Shown piece by piece: positions 17,659 through 25,690 of a stretch of 64,000 nucleotides of DNA (positions within the stretch are counted from its first letter, which is position 1; each line of letters starts with the position of its first letter). The stretch lies in assembly GCF_041200175.1 (NCBI RefSeq), contig NZ_CP165727.1, forward strand, positions 5,335,501 through 5,399,500, read 5' to 3'. The stretch is from Streptomyces sp. R33 (GTDB lineage: Bacteria > Actinomycetota > Actinomycetes > Streptomycetales > Streptomycetaceae). A model generated the notes under the pieces. It saw only the letters and a list, made by a program, of their open reading frames with translations. It searched no databases and was not told the origin of the DNA. The position numbers were made by a program, and so were the translations under genes.

Positions 17659-17930
17659 TCCTCCCCTCCGGCCAATTGCCGCAGCTCGTCCATGCTCTTG
17701 GCGGCCGACGCCGCGCCCTCGCGGTCGCGCGCGACGGCTTCCATCAGCCGCTGGGCGTTGGCGGGGGAGCGCAGCAAGTAGACGGTCTCCTGCCAGGAGT
17801 CGTAGTCGTCGGCGGACATCAGAACGGCGTCACCGTTCTTGGAGGTGATGCGCACCGGGGCGTGGTCGGTGTTGACGCGTTCGATCAGCGGGAACAGGGT
17901 CGCCCTGGCTTCACTGGCGCTTATGGACAT
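17655..17930 (-). CDS. YefM/Phd-family antitoxin
   Basis: 91-residue antitoxin. The N-terminal Phd/YefM DNA-binding fold (SISASEARATLFPLIERV, RITSKNGDAVLMSADDYDSW) is followed by a C-terminal flexible, acidic toxin-neutralising tail. A strong site GGAGGAG precedes the ATG. It lies 28 bp downstream of an MFS gene on the same strand, and a long inverted repeat overlaps the junction; by analogy with other YefM proteins it probably represses its own promoter there. Confidence 0.93.
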   Translation of the reverse strand: MSISASEARATLFPLIERVNTDHAPVRITSKNGDAVLMSADDYDSWQETVYLLRSPANAQRLMEAVARDREGAASAAKSMDELRQLAGGEE

Positions 17931-17949
17931 GGTCCGCTCCTCCGGTCGT

Positions 17950-17992
17950 GGTACGACTTCACGGTACCTGACTCGTACCGGAAAGTCGTACC
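17950..17992. promoter_or_regulatory. Inverted repeat upstream of the toxin-antitoxin operon
   Basis: Arms GGTACGACTT (17950-17959) and AAGTCGTACC (17983-17992) are perfect 10-bp inverted copies separated by 23 bp; within the spacer a second pair GGTACC / GTACC repeats the motif. It overlaps the last codons and stop of the MFS gene. It may be the autoregulatory operator of yefM-yoeB or a weak terminator of the MFS transcript. Confidence 0.55.
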
Positions 17993-19215
17993 GTCTGGCA
18001 GATGAGGAGGGCCAGGACGGCTGCCGCCGCCGGGAGGGCGTAGGGAGTGGTGGGGCCCAGGTGGTCCACCAGGGAGCCTGCCGTGGCCGAGCCCAGGGCT
18101 ATGCCCGCCAGGATGGCCGTCACCGCCAGGGTCATCGACTCGTTGAGGCGGCCCTCGGGGGCGAGGGCGTGGATCTTGGACATCGCCGTGACCATCGTCG
18201 GAGCCGTGGCCATGCCCGCCAGGAGCAGGGCGCCGGCCAGCAGTGCGAGGGAGCCGGTGGCCGCCGCCGCCCAGGGGAGGGTCATCGCGAGGGCCAGGGT
18301 GATCAGGCAGGTCCGCAGGCTGCGCGGGCGGAAGGCTCCGTAGAGCAGGCCGGCCGCGCAGGAGCCGGCCGCCTGGAGGGCCAGGACCAGGCCGGTGGCG
18401 GCGCCCAGGCCGCGGGCTTCGAGGTGGGCGATCGAGGTGACCTCCATCGAGCCGAAGAGCAGGCCCAGCGGGAGGAAGAGGGCCAGGAGGGGCAGCACCG
18501 CGCGCAGCGGGGAGGTGCCGTGCCGGGGCGCCGACACCGGGGGCTCCGTGGCCCGTTGGGACGTGAACAGCAGCATGCCGGCCAGCAGGAGGGCGGCCGC
18601 CGTGAGGGTGCCCGCCTCCGGGAAGACGGCCGAGCAGAGGAACGCCGCCACCACCGGGCCGAACATGAAGCACAGCTCGTCCGCGGCCTGCTCGAAGGAC
18701 ATCGCCGTGTGGTGCGCGGCGGGGGAGTCGCGCAGCAGGTGGGTCCAGCGGGCCCGGGACATGCCGCCGATGTTGGGGGTGGTCGCGGTGGCGGCGTAGG
18801 AGGCGAAGAGGGTCCAGGCGGGGGCCTGCGTACGGACGCAGAGGACCAGCCCCACCGAGCCGAGCACCGCGATCAGCGTCGCCGGGACGGCGATCCGGGC
18901 CTGGCCGTACCGGTCGACCAGGCGGGCCGTCCACGGCGCGACCACCGCGGTGGCGGCCAGCCCGGTGGCGGTGACCGCACCGGCGAGGGCGTACGAGCCG
19001 CGCTGGCCGGCGATCATCATGACCGCGCTGATGCCGAACATGCCCATGGGGAGACGGGCGATGAGGTTCCCGGCGGTGAAGGCGCGGGTCCCGGGGAGGG
19101 CGAAGAGCCTGCCGTACGGGCCCGGCGCGCGGGCCGCCCGCCGGCGCGGGGCGGGGGCGATCACGAGGGTCGAACCGGTCACGGTCATCAGCGGGGCGGA
19201 GGTGGTCTGCGGCAT
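17959..19215 (-). CDS. MFS transporter (drug-efflux type)
   Basis: 418-residue membrane carrier with about twelve hydrophobic segments and the MFS loop DRYGQARI between helices 2 and 3. The sequence (NLIARLPMGMFGISAVMMIAG) matches the small-molecule/sugar efflux branch common in Streptomyces. Start chosen at MPQTTSAPL, with GGAG about 10 nt upstream. It is divergent from a LysR gene across an 84-bp gap, the classic arrangement in which the regulator controls the transporter. Substrate unknown. Confidence 0.88.
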   Translation of the reverse strand: MPQTTSAPLMTVTGSTLVIAPAPRRRAARAPGPYGRLFALPGTRAFTAGNLIARLPMGMFGISAVMMIAGQRGSYALAGAVTATGLAATAVVAPWTARLVDRYGQARIAVPATLIAVLGSVGLVLCVRTQAPAWTLFASYAATATTPNIGGMSRARWTHLLRDSPAAHHTAMSFEQAADELCFMFGPVVAAFLCSAVFPEAGTLTAAALLLAGMLLFTSQRATEPPVSAPRHGTSPLRAVLPLLALFLPLGLLFGSMEVTSIAHLEARGLGAATGLVLALQAAGSCAAGLLYGAFRPRSLRTCLITLALAMTLPWAAAATGSLALLAGALLLAGMATAPTMVTAMSKIHALAPEGRLNESMTLAVTAILAGIALGSATAGSLVDHLGPTTPYALPAAAAVLALLICQTVRLSGTSQVP

Positions 19216-19287
19216 GATCCAAGGCTCCGGCGTGCGGTGCCCGGGCGTCCAACACCTGTTCCGGGGCCATTCACCCGCTTCCGTTGT

Positions 19288-19299
19288 TAGTCTCCTCGG
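19288..19299 (+). promoter_or_regulatory. -10 box of the LysR gene, leaderless
   Basis: TAGTCT (19288-19293) is 6 nt before the GTG start; no ribosome binding site. The promoter sits in the 84-bp gap shared with the MFS gene, where an autoregulating LysR protein would bind. Confidence 0.5.
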
Positions 19300-20271
19300 G
19301 TGAATCCCCGTGATGTGGAACCCCGGCTGCTGCGCGGGTTCGTCGCCGTGGCCGAGGAACTGCACTTCACCCGCGCCGCCGCCCGCCTGTACGTCGCCCA
19401 GCAGGCGCTCAGCCGGGACGTGCGGCGGCTCGAAGCGGCCCTGGGCGCAGTGCTGTTCGTACGGACGACCCGCGCCGTCGAGCTGACCGCCGACGGGGAG
19501 CGGCTGCTGCCGCTGGCCCGGCGGGTGCTGGCCGCGCACGAGGCGCTCGCCGCCGCGTTCGCCTCCGCAGTCCCCCGGCCGCTGCTCGTGGACCTGAACA
19601 CCGACGGGCCGAGCACCGCCCGTACGGTGCTCGAGCGAGCCCGGGAACTCGCCCCGGACTGCGAGCTGATGGCCCGCTTCGAGAGCGGGCTGACGTACGC
19701 CGCCGCCGAGGTCGCCGCCGGGCGCCTCGACGTGTCCTTCGGGTACGCCCACGGGCTGGACCCGGCGCTGCGGGCCCGCCTCGCGCACCGGCCCGTACGG
19801 TACGAGCCGCTCGCGGTGCTGCTGCCCGACGGGCATCCGCTGGCCGAGCGGGCCGAGGTACCGCTCGATGCGCTGGCCGGGGAGACCGTGTACGCGGGGG
19901 CCGGCAATCCGCGGACCCTGGAGTGGACCGGGCTCGCCCGCGAACTGTTCGCCGGGCGCGGGATCGCCCTGGCGCCGCCCGCCCCTGTCGCGATCGGGAA
20001 GGAGGAGTTCCGCCGGGTCATGGCCAAGACCCGCCATCCGGTGCTGGTCACCGTGGACTTCCTCGACCTGCCCGGGTCCGTGAAACGGCCGCTGGTCGAT
20101 CCGCTGCCGCTGTCCCCGCTGTCGATGGTCTGGCGCAAGGGCTTCAGCCACCCAGGACTCGACGCACTGCACCAGGCCGCGGCCGGGATCGCCGCCGAGC
20201 GCGGCTGGCTGGACGTACCCCCGGCCGGCTGGCGCCCCGCGGCGCTCACAGGCGCCCACGGCGGCGGGTGA
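19300..20271 (+). CDS. LysR-family transcriptional regulator
   Basis: 323 residues. N-terminal winged helix-turn-helix (about 4-62: LLRGFVAVAEELHFTRAAAR, QQALSRDVRRLEAALG) and a C-terminal effector-binding domain of PBP type (about 90-300). Divergent from the MFS gene, so likely its regulator, responding to the exported compound or a relative. The downstream nitrate transporter is 95 bp away on the same strand but has its own ribosome binding site and is probably separate. Confidence 0.9.
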   Translation: MNPRDVEPRLLRGFVAVAEELHFTRAAARLYVAQQALSRDVRRLEAALGAVLFVRTTRAVELTADGERLLPLARRVLAAHEALAAAFASAVPRPLLVDLNTDGPSTARTVLERARELAPDCELMARFESGLTYAAAEVAAGRLDVSFGYAHGLDPALRARLAHRPVRYEPLAVLLPDGHPLAERAEVPLDALAGETVYAGAGNPRTLEWTGLARELFAGRGIALAPPAPVAIGKEEFRRVMAKTRHPVLVTVDFLDLPGSVKRPLVDPLPLSPLSMVWRKGFSHPGLDALHQAAAGIAAERGWLDVPPAGWRPAALTGAHGGG

Positions 20272-20368
20272 GTGCAAGGTTTCCCACCGGTCATCCGGCG
20301 GGGACCGGGGCCGAAACGCGCCGTTCCTACGGTCGTCACCACGGACGCGACAGCTGTGGAGGCGTGTG

Positions 20369-21739
20369 ATGACCAGTACGACCGCACCGCGCAAGGGGGG
20401 CCGCTGGATCGAGCGGTGGGAACCCGAGGACGAGACGTTCTGGAAGGAGTCGGGGGAGCGCATCGCCCGCCGGAACCTGATCTACTCCGTGCTCTCCGAG
20501 CACATCGGCTTCTCCATCTGGTCCCTGTGGTCGGTGATGGTGCTCTTCATGGGCCCCGCCTACGGGATCGACCCGGCCGGGAAGTTCTTCCTCATCGCGA
20601 CCGCGACCTTCGTGGGCGCCTTCGTCCGGGTGCCGTACACCTTCGCCGTCGCCCGGTTCGGCGGCCGGAACTGGACGGTCGTCAGCGCCCTGCTGCTGCT
20701 CGCGCCGACGGTGGCCGCACTGGTCGTCATGGAGCCCGGGACCTCGTACGGGACCTTCCTGGCGGTGGCCGCCCTGACGGGCGTGGGCGGCGGGAACTTC
20801 GCCTCCTCCATGACCAACATCAACGCCTTCTTCCCGCTGCGCAAGAAGGGCTGGGCGCTCGGCCTGAACGCGGGCGGCGGCAACATCGGCGTGCCCGTGG
20901 TGCAGCTCGTCGCCCTGCTGGTCATCGGTACCGCCGGGGCCGGACACCCGAGGCTGCTCCTGGCGGTCTACCTGCCGCTGATCGTGACCGCGGCCGCGCT
21001 GGCCCTGCTGCGGATGGACAACCTGGCTCCCGTACGCAACGACGCGGGCGCCGTCCGCGAGGCGGCCCGGGACGCCCACACCTGGATCATGGCCTTCCTC
21101 TACATCGGCACCTTCGGGTCCTTCATCGGCTACAGCTTCGCCTTCGGGCTCGTGCTCCAGACGCAGTTCGGCCGCACCCCGCTGCAGGCCGCCTCGCTCA
21201 CCTTCATCGGCCCGTTGCTCGGCTCGCTGATCCGGCCCGTCGGCGGCGCCCTCGCGGACCGGTTCGGCGGGGCGCGGATCACCCTGGCGACGTTCGTCGC
21301 GATGGCCGCCGCGACCGGGGTCGTCGTCTACGCCTCCGGCCAGAAGTCGCTGTCGGTCTTCCTCGTCGGCTTCGTGGCCCTGTTCGTGCTGAGCGGGCTG
21401 GGCAACGGCTCCACGTACAAGATGATCCCCGGCATCTTCCAGGCCAAGGGGCTCGCGCGGGGCATGGGCGCCGAGGCCGCGGCCGCGTACGGGCGCCGGC
21501 TGTCCGGGGCCGCCATGGGGCTCATCGGCGCGGTGGGCGCACTCGGTGGACTCGGCATCAACCTGGTGTTCCGGGAGGCGTTCTCGACCTCCGGGTCCGG
21601 GACGGCCGCCTTCGTCACCTTCCTCGGCTTCTACGCGGTGTGCTGCGCGGTGACGTGGGCGGTATACCTTCGCCGGCCCGCCCCCGCGGAGCTCCCGGCG
21701 GCCGGGGCCGGGGCGAAGCCGCAGCTCACCTCGGTGTAA
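20369..21739 (+). CDS. narK: Nitrate/nitrite MFS transporter (NarK family)
   Basis: 456-residue carrier with twelve predicted helices. The two nitrate-signature regions of the NNP family are present: GGGNFASSMTNINAFFP near 148-165 and LSGLGNGSTYKMIP near 343-356. A short cytoplasmic N-terminus (RWIERWEPEDETFW) is typical of NarK from actinobacteria. ATG start preferred over the adjacent in-frame GTG because GGAGG (20358-20362) is 6 nt away. The next gene is a HemD-like regulator that in actinobacteria accompanies nitrate assimilation genes, which supports a role in nitrate uptake for assimilation. Confidence 0.93.
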   Translation: MTSTTAPRKGGRWIERWEPEDETFWKESGERIARRNLIYSVLSEHIGFSIWSLWSVMVLFMGPAYGIDPAGKFFLIATATFVGAFVRVPYTFAVARFGGRNWTVVSALLLLAPTVAALVVMEPGTSYGTFLAVAALTGVGGGNFASSMTNINAFFPLRKKGWALGLNAGGGNIGVPVVQLVALLVIGTAGAGHPRLLLAVYLPLIVTAAALALLRMDNLAPVRNDAGAVREAARDAHTWIMAFLYIGTFGSFIGYSFAFGLVLQTQFGRTPLQAASLTFIGPLLGSLIRPVGGALADRFGGARITLATFVAMAAATGVVVYASGQKSLSVFLVGFVALFVLSGLGNGSTYKMIPGIFQAKGLARGMGAEAAAAYGRRLSGAAMGLIGAVGALGGLGINLVFREAFSTSGSGTAAFVTFLGFYAVCCAVTWAVYLRRPAPAELPAAGAGAKPQLTSV

Positions 21740-21864
21740 CGGCGGTTTACGGGCACGAAATACGACGGAACCGAGCCTGACACGCCGACTTGACAGGCTC
21801 GGTCCCGTTCACGCGACACGTGATGCGCGATGTGATACCGACCCACTGGGCAAGGCAGGTCACC

Positions 21865-23022
21865 ATGGACGACACGCACACCGGCACCGCCCCGACGGCG
21901 GGCCCGCTGGCGGGATTCACCGTGGGAGTCACCGCAGCCCGGCGGGCGGACGAGCTGATCGCCCTGCTGCGCCGGCGGGGCGCCACGGTCCTGCACGCCC
22001 CGGCCCTGCGGATCGTGCCGCTGGCCGACGACAGCGAACTGCTCGCCGCCACGAAGGAACTGATCGACTGCGCACCGGACACGGTGGTCGCCACCACCGC
22101 GATCGGATTCCGCGGCTGGATCGAGGCCGCCGACGGGTGGGGCATCGGCGAGGAGCTGCTCGCGCGGCTGCGGGCCGCCGAACTGCTCGCGCGCGGACCG
22201 AAGGTGAAGGGCGCCGTCCGGGCCGCCGGGCTGGTGGAGACCTGGTCCCCGGAATCGGAGTCCCTCGCCGAGGTGCTCGACCGGATGCTCACCGCCGGGG
22301 TCGCCGGGCGGCGCATCGCGCTCCAGCTGCACGGGGAACCGCTGCCCGGGTTCGTCGAGGCGCTGCGGGCCGGCGGGGCCGAAGTGGTCGTGGTCCCGGT
22401 GTACCGGTGGATGGCCCCGGAGGACCTCGGGCCGCTGGACCGGCTGCTGGACGCGGTGGCCTGCGGCGGGGTCGACGCGGTGAGCTTCACCTCGGCTCCG
22501 GCGGCCGCCTCGCTGCTGTCCCGGGCGGAGCAGCGGGGGATGGCGGAGGCCGTGCTCGCGGGGCTGCGGGGGGACGTGCTGTCGGCGTGCGTGGGGCCGG
22601 TGACCGCGCTGCCGCTGCAGGCGCGCGGCGTGGACACCGTGCAGCCGGAGCGGTTCCGGCTGGGCCCGCTCGTGCAGCTGCTGTGCCAGGAGCTGCCGGG
22701 GCGCGCCCGGGTACTGCCGGTGGCGGGGCACCGGATGGAGATCCGGGGGCACGGGGTGCTCCTGGACGCGGAGCTGCGGCCGGTGCCGCCGGCGGGGATG
22801 GCCCTGCTGCGGGCGCTGGCGCGCAGGCCTGGGTGGGTGGTGGCGCGGCCGGAGCTGCTGCGGGTGCTGCCGGGGGCGGGGCGGGACGAGCACGCCGTGG
22901 AGACGGCGATGGCGCGGTTGCGGGGGGCGCTGGGCGTGCCGAATCTGATCCAGACGGTGGTGAAGAGGGGGTACCGGTTGGCGCTGGACGCGGGTGAGTG
23001 CGCCAGTGGCTCCGCCGGTTGA
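21865..23022 (+). CDS. Uroporphyrinogen-III synthase-like transcriptional regulator
   Basis: 385 residues with two domains. Residues about 15-270 form a HemD (uroporphyrinogen-III synthase) fold (AGFTVGVTAARRADELIALL, VSFTSAPAAASLL). Residues about 285-375 form an OmpR-type winged helix (LRALARRPGWVVARPELLRV, VETAMARLRGAL, TVVKRGYRL). This fusion is known in actinobacteria as a regulator of nitrate/nitrite assimilation (GlnR co-regulator in mycobacteria is NnaR). Start at MDDTHTG with AAGGCAGG upstream. It lies 125 bp after narK and is probably its regulator. Whether the synthase domain is catalytic is unknown. Confidence 0.88.
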   Translation: MDDTHTGTAPTAGPLAGFTVGVTAARRADELIALLRRRGATVLHAPALRIVPLADDSELLAATKELIDCAPDTVVATTAIGFRGWIEAADGWGIGEELLARLRAAELLARGPKVKGAVRAAGLVETWSPESESLAEVLDRMLTAGVAGRRIALQLHGEPLPGFVEALRAGGAEVVVVPVYRWMAPEDLGPLDRLLDAVACGGVDAVSFTSAPAAASLLSRAEQRGMAEAVLAGLRGDVLSACVGPVTALPLQARGVDTVQPERFRLGPLVQLLCQELPGRARVLPVAGHRMEIRGHGVLLDAELRPVPPAGMALLRALARRPGWVVARPELLRVLPGAGRDEHAVETAMARLRGALGVPNLIQTVVKRGYRLALDAGECASGSAG

Positions 23023-23027
23023 ACGGG

Positions 23028-23100
23028 CTCGGGTGCGGCGCCGTCGCCGGGGGCTCCGCCCCGGACCCCGCGCCTCGAACGCCGGCGGGCCGGATGCGGC
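23028..23100. repeat. Dispersed Streptomyces-type intergenic GC repeat, copy 1
   Basis: Contains GGGGGCTCCGCCCCGGACCC followed by CGCGCCTCGAACGCCGGCGG. Near-copies occur at 53785-53835 and 62135-62205, all outside genes. The first part forms a hairpin (CCGGGGGCTCCGCCCCGG). Confidence 0.6.
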
Positions 23101-23101
23101 C

Positions 23102-23127
23102 CAGCCCCGTCGGCGGGGCTGATTTTC
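23102..23127 (+). terminator. Terminator after the HemD-like gene
   Basis: Stem CAGCCCC / GGGGCTG with loop GTCGGC followed by ATTTTC, one of the few T-tailed hairpins in the window. Confidence 0.7.
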
Positions 23128-23153
23128 GTCTTCGGCGCTGCAATGATGCGGGC

Positions 23154-23699
23154 ATGATCATTGACGGGGTGGAGATGCGGGGCGTCGAGGTCGGGGACGC
23201 CGGGGGGCTGGCCGATGTGCTGGCGCGGAACCGGGCGTACATGGCGCCCTTCGAGCCGTGGCGGTCCGAGGTGTTCTTCACCAAGGAGGGCCAGGTCGCC
23301 CGGATCGAGGCGCTGCTCGCCGAGCGCGACGGCGGTCGCCTCGCGCCGTACGTGCTCGTCGAGGCCGCCACCGGCGCGCCCGTCGGGACGATCAACCTCG
23401 GCAGCATCTCCCTCGGGCCCTTCCGCAGCGGCGGCGTCGGCTACTGGGTCGACCAGGCCTGGGCCGGCAAGGGGCTGGCCACCGCCGCCCTGGAGGAGGT
23501 CTGCCGGATCGCCCGCGACGAGATCGGGCTGCACCGCGTCGAGGCCGGGACCCTGGTCGACAACGTGGCGTCGCAGCGCGTCCTGGCCAAGGCCGGGTTC
23601 GAGCAGTACGGCCTCGCGCCCCGCTACCTGCACATCAACGGCGCCTGGCGCGACCACCGCCTCTTCCAGCGCATCCTGCACGACGACCCGCCGCTCTAG
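23154..23699 (+). CDS. GNAT-family N-acetyltransferase (RimJ/RimL-like)
   Basis: 181 residues. Acetyl-CoA-binding motif A is seen as VGYWVDQAWAGKGLATAALE and motif B as LHRVEAGTLVDNVASQRVLAKAGF, typical of RimL-type enzymes that acetylate protein N-termini or small molecules. Substrate unknown. Start ATG at MIIDGVEMRG; AATGAT 6 nt upstream could be a leaderless -10. The IS630 element is inserted exactly at the stop codon: TAG uses TA of the target site plus the first base of the element, and the pre-insertion sequence would also read TAG, so the protein is unchanged. Confidence 0.9.
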   Translation: MIIDGVEMRGVEVGDAGGLADVLARNRAYMAPFEPWRSEVFFTKEGQVARIEALLAERDGGRLAPYVLVEAATGAPVGTINLGSISLGPFRSGGVGYWVDQAWAGKGLATAALEEVCRIARDEIGLHRVEAGTLVDNVASQRVLAKAGFEQYGLAPRYLHINGAWRDHRLFQRILHDDPPL

Positions 23700-24831
23700 T
23701 CTTCTGAGTCTTGAGTTCTGTTCAGATGTGTAGGCTTGGCCTATGGCGCGGATGGGGCGGCCGAAGGCCGAGTTGACGCTGTCGGACGAGGAACGGGCCG
23801 CACTGGAGGGGTGGGTGCGGCGTCGTTCCACGCCGCAGGCGTGGGCTTTGAGGTGCCGGATCATCCTGGCCTGCGCCGAGGGCGTCTCGAACAAGGATGT
23901 GGCCGTCCGTCTCGGATCGACGCCTCATGCGGTCGGCCGTTGGCGGGCCCGTTTCGTGCAGTACCGGATCGCGGGCCTGGGAGACATGCCGCGTTCCGGC
24001 GGCCCCAGGTCGGTGACGGATGAGCAGGTGGCCGCAGTGGTCACCAGGACGTTGGAGTCCACGCCGAAGAACGCAACGCACTGGTCGACGCGGTCGATGG
24101 CGAAGGAAATGGGCCTGTCCCAGTCCTCGGTCTCACGGATCTGGCGGGCGTTCGGCCTGCAGCCGCACCGGTCGGAGACGTTCAAGCTGTCGACCGATCC
24201 CTACTTCGTCGACAAGGTCCACGATGTCGTCGGCCTCTACCTGGACCCTCCCGAGCGGGCGCTGGTGTTCTGCGTGGATGAGAAATCGCAGATCCAGGCC
24301 CTGGACCGGTCCCAGCCAGTGCTGCCGATGATGCCAGGAGTCCCGGAGCGGTCAACGCACGACTACGTCCGCGCCGGCACGACCACCCTGTTCGCCGCAC
24401 TCAACGTGGCCACCGGCAAGGTGATCGGCTCCCTGCATCGCCGGCATCGCGCCGAGGAGTTCAAGAAGTTCCTGGTCAAGCTCGACAAGGAAGTGCCTGC
24501 CGGTCTGGACGTCCACCTGATCTGCGACAACTACGCCACCCACAAGACGCCGGACATCAAGAAGTGGCTGCTCGGCCACCCCCGGTTCCACCTGCACTTC
24601 ACGCCGACCGGGTCGTCCTGGCTGAACCTGGTGGAGCGATGGTTCGCCGAACTCACCAACAAGCAGATACGGCGAGGCGTCCACAAGTCCGTCCAGGCCC
24701 TCGAGAAGGACATCCGTGACTGGATCGCCGCTTGGAACACCGACCCCAAGCCCTACGTCTGGACCAAGACTGCAGACGAGATCCTCGAACGCCTCGCCAG
24801 CTTTCTGAACAGAATTCCCGACTCAGAAGAC
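23699..24831 (+). mobile_element. IS630-family insertion sequence, complete
   Basis: 1133-bp element with terminal inverted repeats of about 28 bp (25 matches): left GTCTTCTGAGTCTTGAGTTC, right (reverse complement) GTCTTCTGAGTCGGGAATTC, both continuing TGTTCAGA-like. TA duplications flank it (23697-23698 and 24832-24833), the hallmark of the IS630/Tc1 group. Both flanks read CTAG. One transposase gene fills the element. Confidence 0.92.
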
Positions 24832-24834
24832 TAG
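23743..24834 (+). CDS. IS630-family transposase
   Basis: 363 residues. N-terminal helix-turn-helix pair (SNKDVAVRLGSTPHAVGRWR; SQSSVSRIWRAFG) then the DDE catalytic domain: first Asp in VFCVDEKSQIQ, second in LICDNYATHK, Glu in WLNLVERWFAEL. All are intact, so the element may be active. The stop codon TAG is completed by the duplicated TA and a flanking G, so it lies outside the element itself. Codon usage is slightly less GC-biased than neighbouring genes. Confidence 0.95.
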   Translation: MARMGRPKAELTLSDEERAALEGWVRRRSTPQAWALRCRIILACAEGVSNKDVAVRLGSTPHAVGRWRARFVQYRIAGLGDMPRSGGPRSVTDEQVAAVVTRTLESTPKNATHWSTRSMAKEMGLSQSSVSRIWRAFGLQPHRSETFKLSTDPYFVDKVHDVVGLYLDPPERALVFCVDEKSQIQALDRSQPVLPMMPGVPERSTHDYVRAGTTTLFAALNVATGKVIGSLHRRHRAEEFKKFLVKLDKEVPAGLDVHLICDNYATHKTPDIKKWLLGHPRFHLHFTPTGSSWLNLVERWFAELTNKQIRRGVHKSVQALEKDIRDWIAAWNTDPKPYVWTKTADEILERLASFLNRIPDSED

Positions 24835-24848
24835 GGGGTGTCGTCAAA

Positions 24849-24883
24849 GTCCCTCCCCCAGCTACCGCTGGGAGGTGCCCCCA
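24849..24883. repeat. Short dispersed repeat with hairpin
   Basis: GTCCCTCCCCCAGCTACCGC then TGGGAGGTGCCCCCA. The core CCCAGCTACCGCTGGG is a hairpin. This sequence is, to my knowledge, a very common intergenic repeat in Streptomyces genomes. It lies just beyond the IS630 and before the CGNR gene. Confidence 0.6.
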
Positions 24884-25005
24884 GGCCGGCGGGGTCTGGC
24901 ACGCGCGCCCTGGCCCCCGTACGGGGGGTTCCGCATCGAAGCGGCGCGCGGCACTCTGAGAGGCACGCCCCCACGGGGTGTCCGGCGCAAGAGGCGGTGA
25001 CGGGC

Positions 25006-25575
25006 ATGTGGTTCGACTCCGGGCGGGTCTGCCTGGACCTGGTGGCCACCCTCGCCGCCCCCGCGGGCGCCGAGGAGATCCAGGACGGCGACGAGCTGCG
25101 GCTGTGGCTCGCCGGAGCCGGGCTCGTGCCCGACCGGACGCCGATCGCCCGGGTGGGCCCCGACTGGGTGGAGGCCTTCCGGGCGCTGCGCTGCGACGTG
25201 GGGAGCCTCGTACGGGCCGAGCTCGCCGGGGCCGGTCCCGACGAGGGCGCGCTGGCCCGGGTCAACGCGCTGGCTGCCGGTCCACCCCCGGGACTGTGTG
25301 CCGTCCAGGACCAAGAGGGTCACCTCGTACGGGAGTTGTGCGGCGGGGTGGAGTGCGGTGCGCTGCTCGCCGCCGTCGCCCGGGACGCGGTGGAACTGCT
25401 CACCGACCCCGGCGAGCGGGCCCTGCTGCGGTCCTGCGAGGGGGACGGCTGCACCCGCGTCTACCTGGACACTTCGCGGGGCCACCGGCGGCGCTGGTGC
25501 TCCAGCGAGCTGTGCGGCAACCGCGAGCGGGTCGCCCGGCACCGCCGCAGGGTCCTCGCGGCGCGCCCCGGGTAG
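25006..25575 (+). CDS. CGNR zinc-finger protein (ABATE domain)
   Basis: 189 residues. The N-terminal part (FDSGRVCLDLVATLA) is the ABATE-like domain and the C-terminal part is a treble-clef zinc finger with Cys residues in LRSCEGDGCTRVYLD and WCSSELCGNRERVARHRRR, ending in the CGNR signature. Such proteins are presumed stress-related transcriptional regulators that bind DNA; no target is known. The start is uncertain between ATG (25006) and an in-frame GTG 9 nt earlier; GAGG at 24991-24994 fits the ATG better. Confidence 0.85.
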   Translation: MWFDSGRVCLDLVATLAAPAGAEEIQDGDELRLWLAGAGLVPDRTPIARVGPDWVEAFRALRCDVGSLVRAELAGAGPDEGALARVNALAAGPPPGLCAVQDQEGHLVRELCGGVECGALLAAVARDAVELLTDPGERALLRSCEGDGCTRVYLDTSRGHRRRWCSSELCGNRERVARHRRRVLAARPG

Positions 25576-25690
25576 CGACCGGACGGCGCCCGGGCAGTGA
25601 TCTTCGCCCGGTCACCGGAACGGGCGTGCGGACCGGGTGCGGATTCGCGTACGGTTGACGGTCGCCCATGCACGTCAGAAGGGGGCCTTG

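Noticed and set aside
25577..25690. Rifamycin-associated element controlling helD (HelR)
   Set aside because: The inverted repeat known for these elements (GGGGCTTGCGGCAAGCCCC) is not present upstream of the gene.
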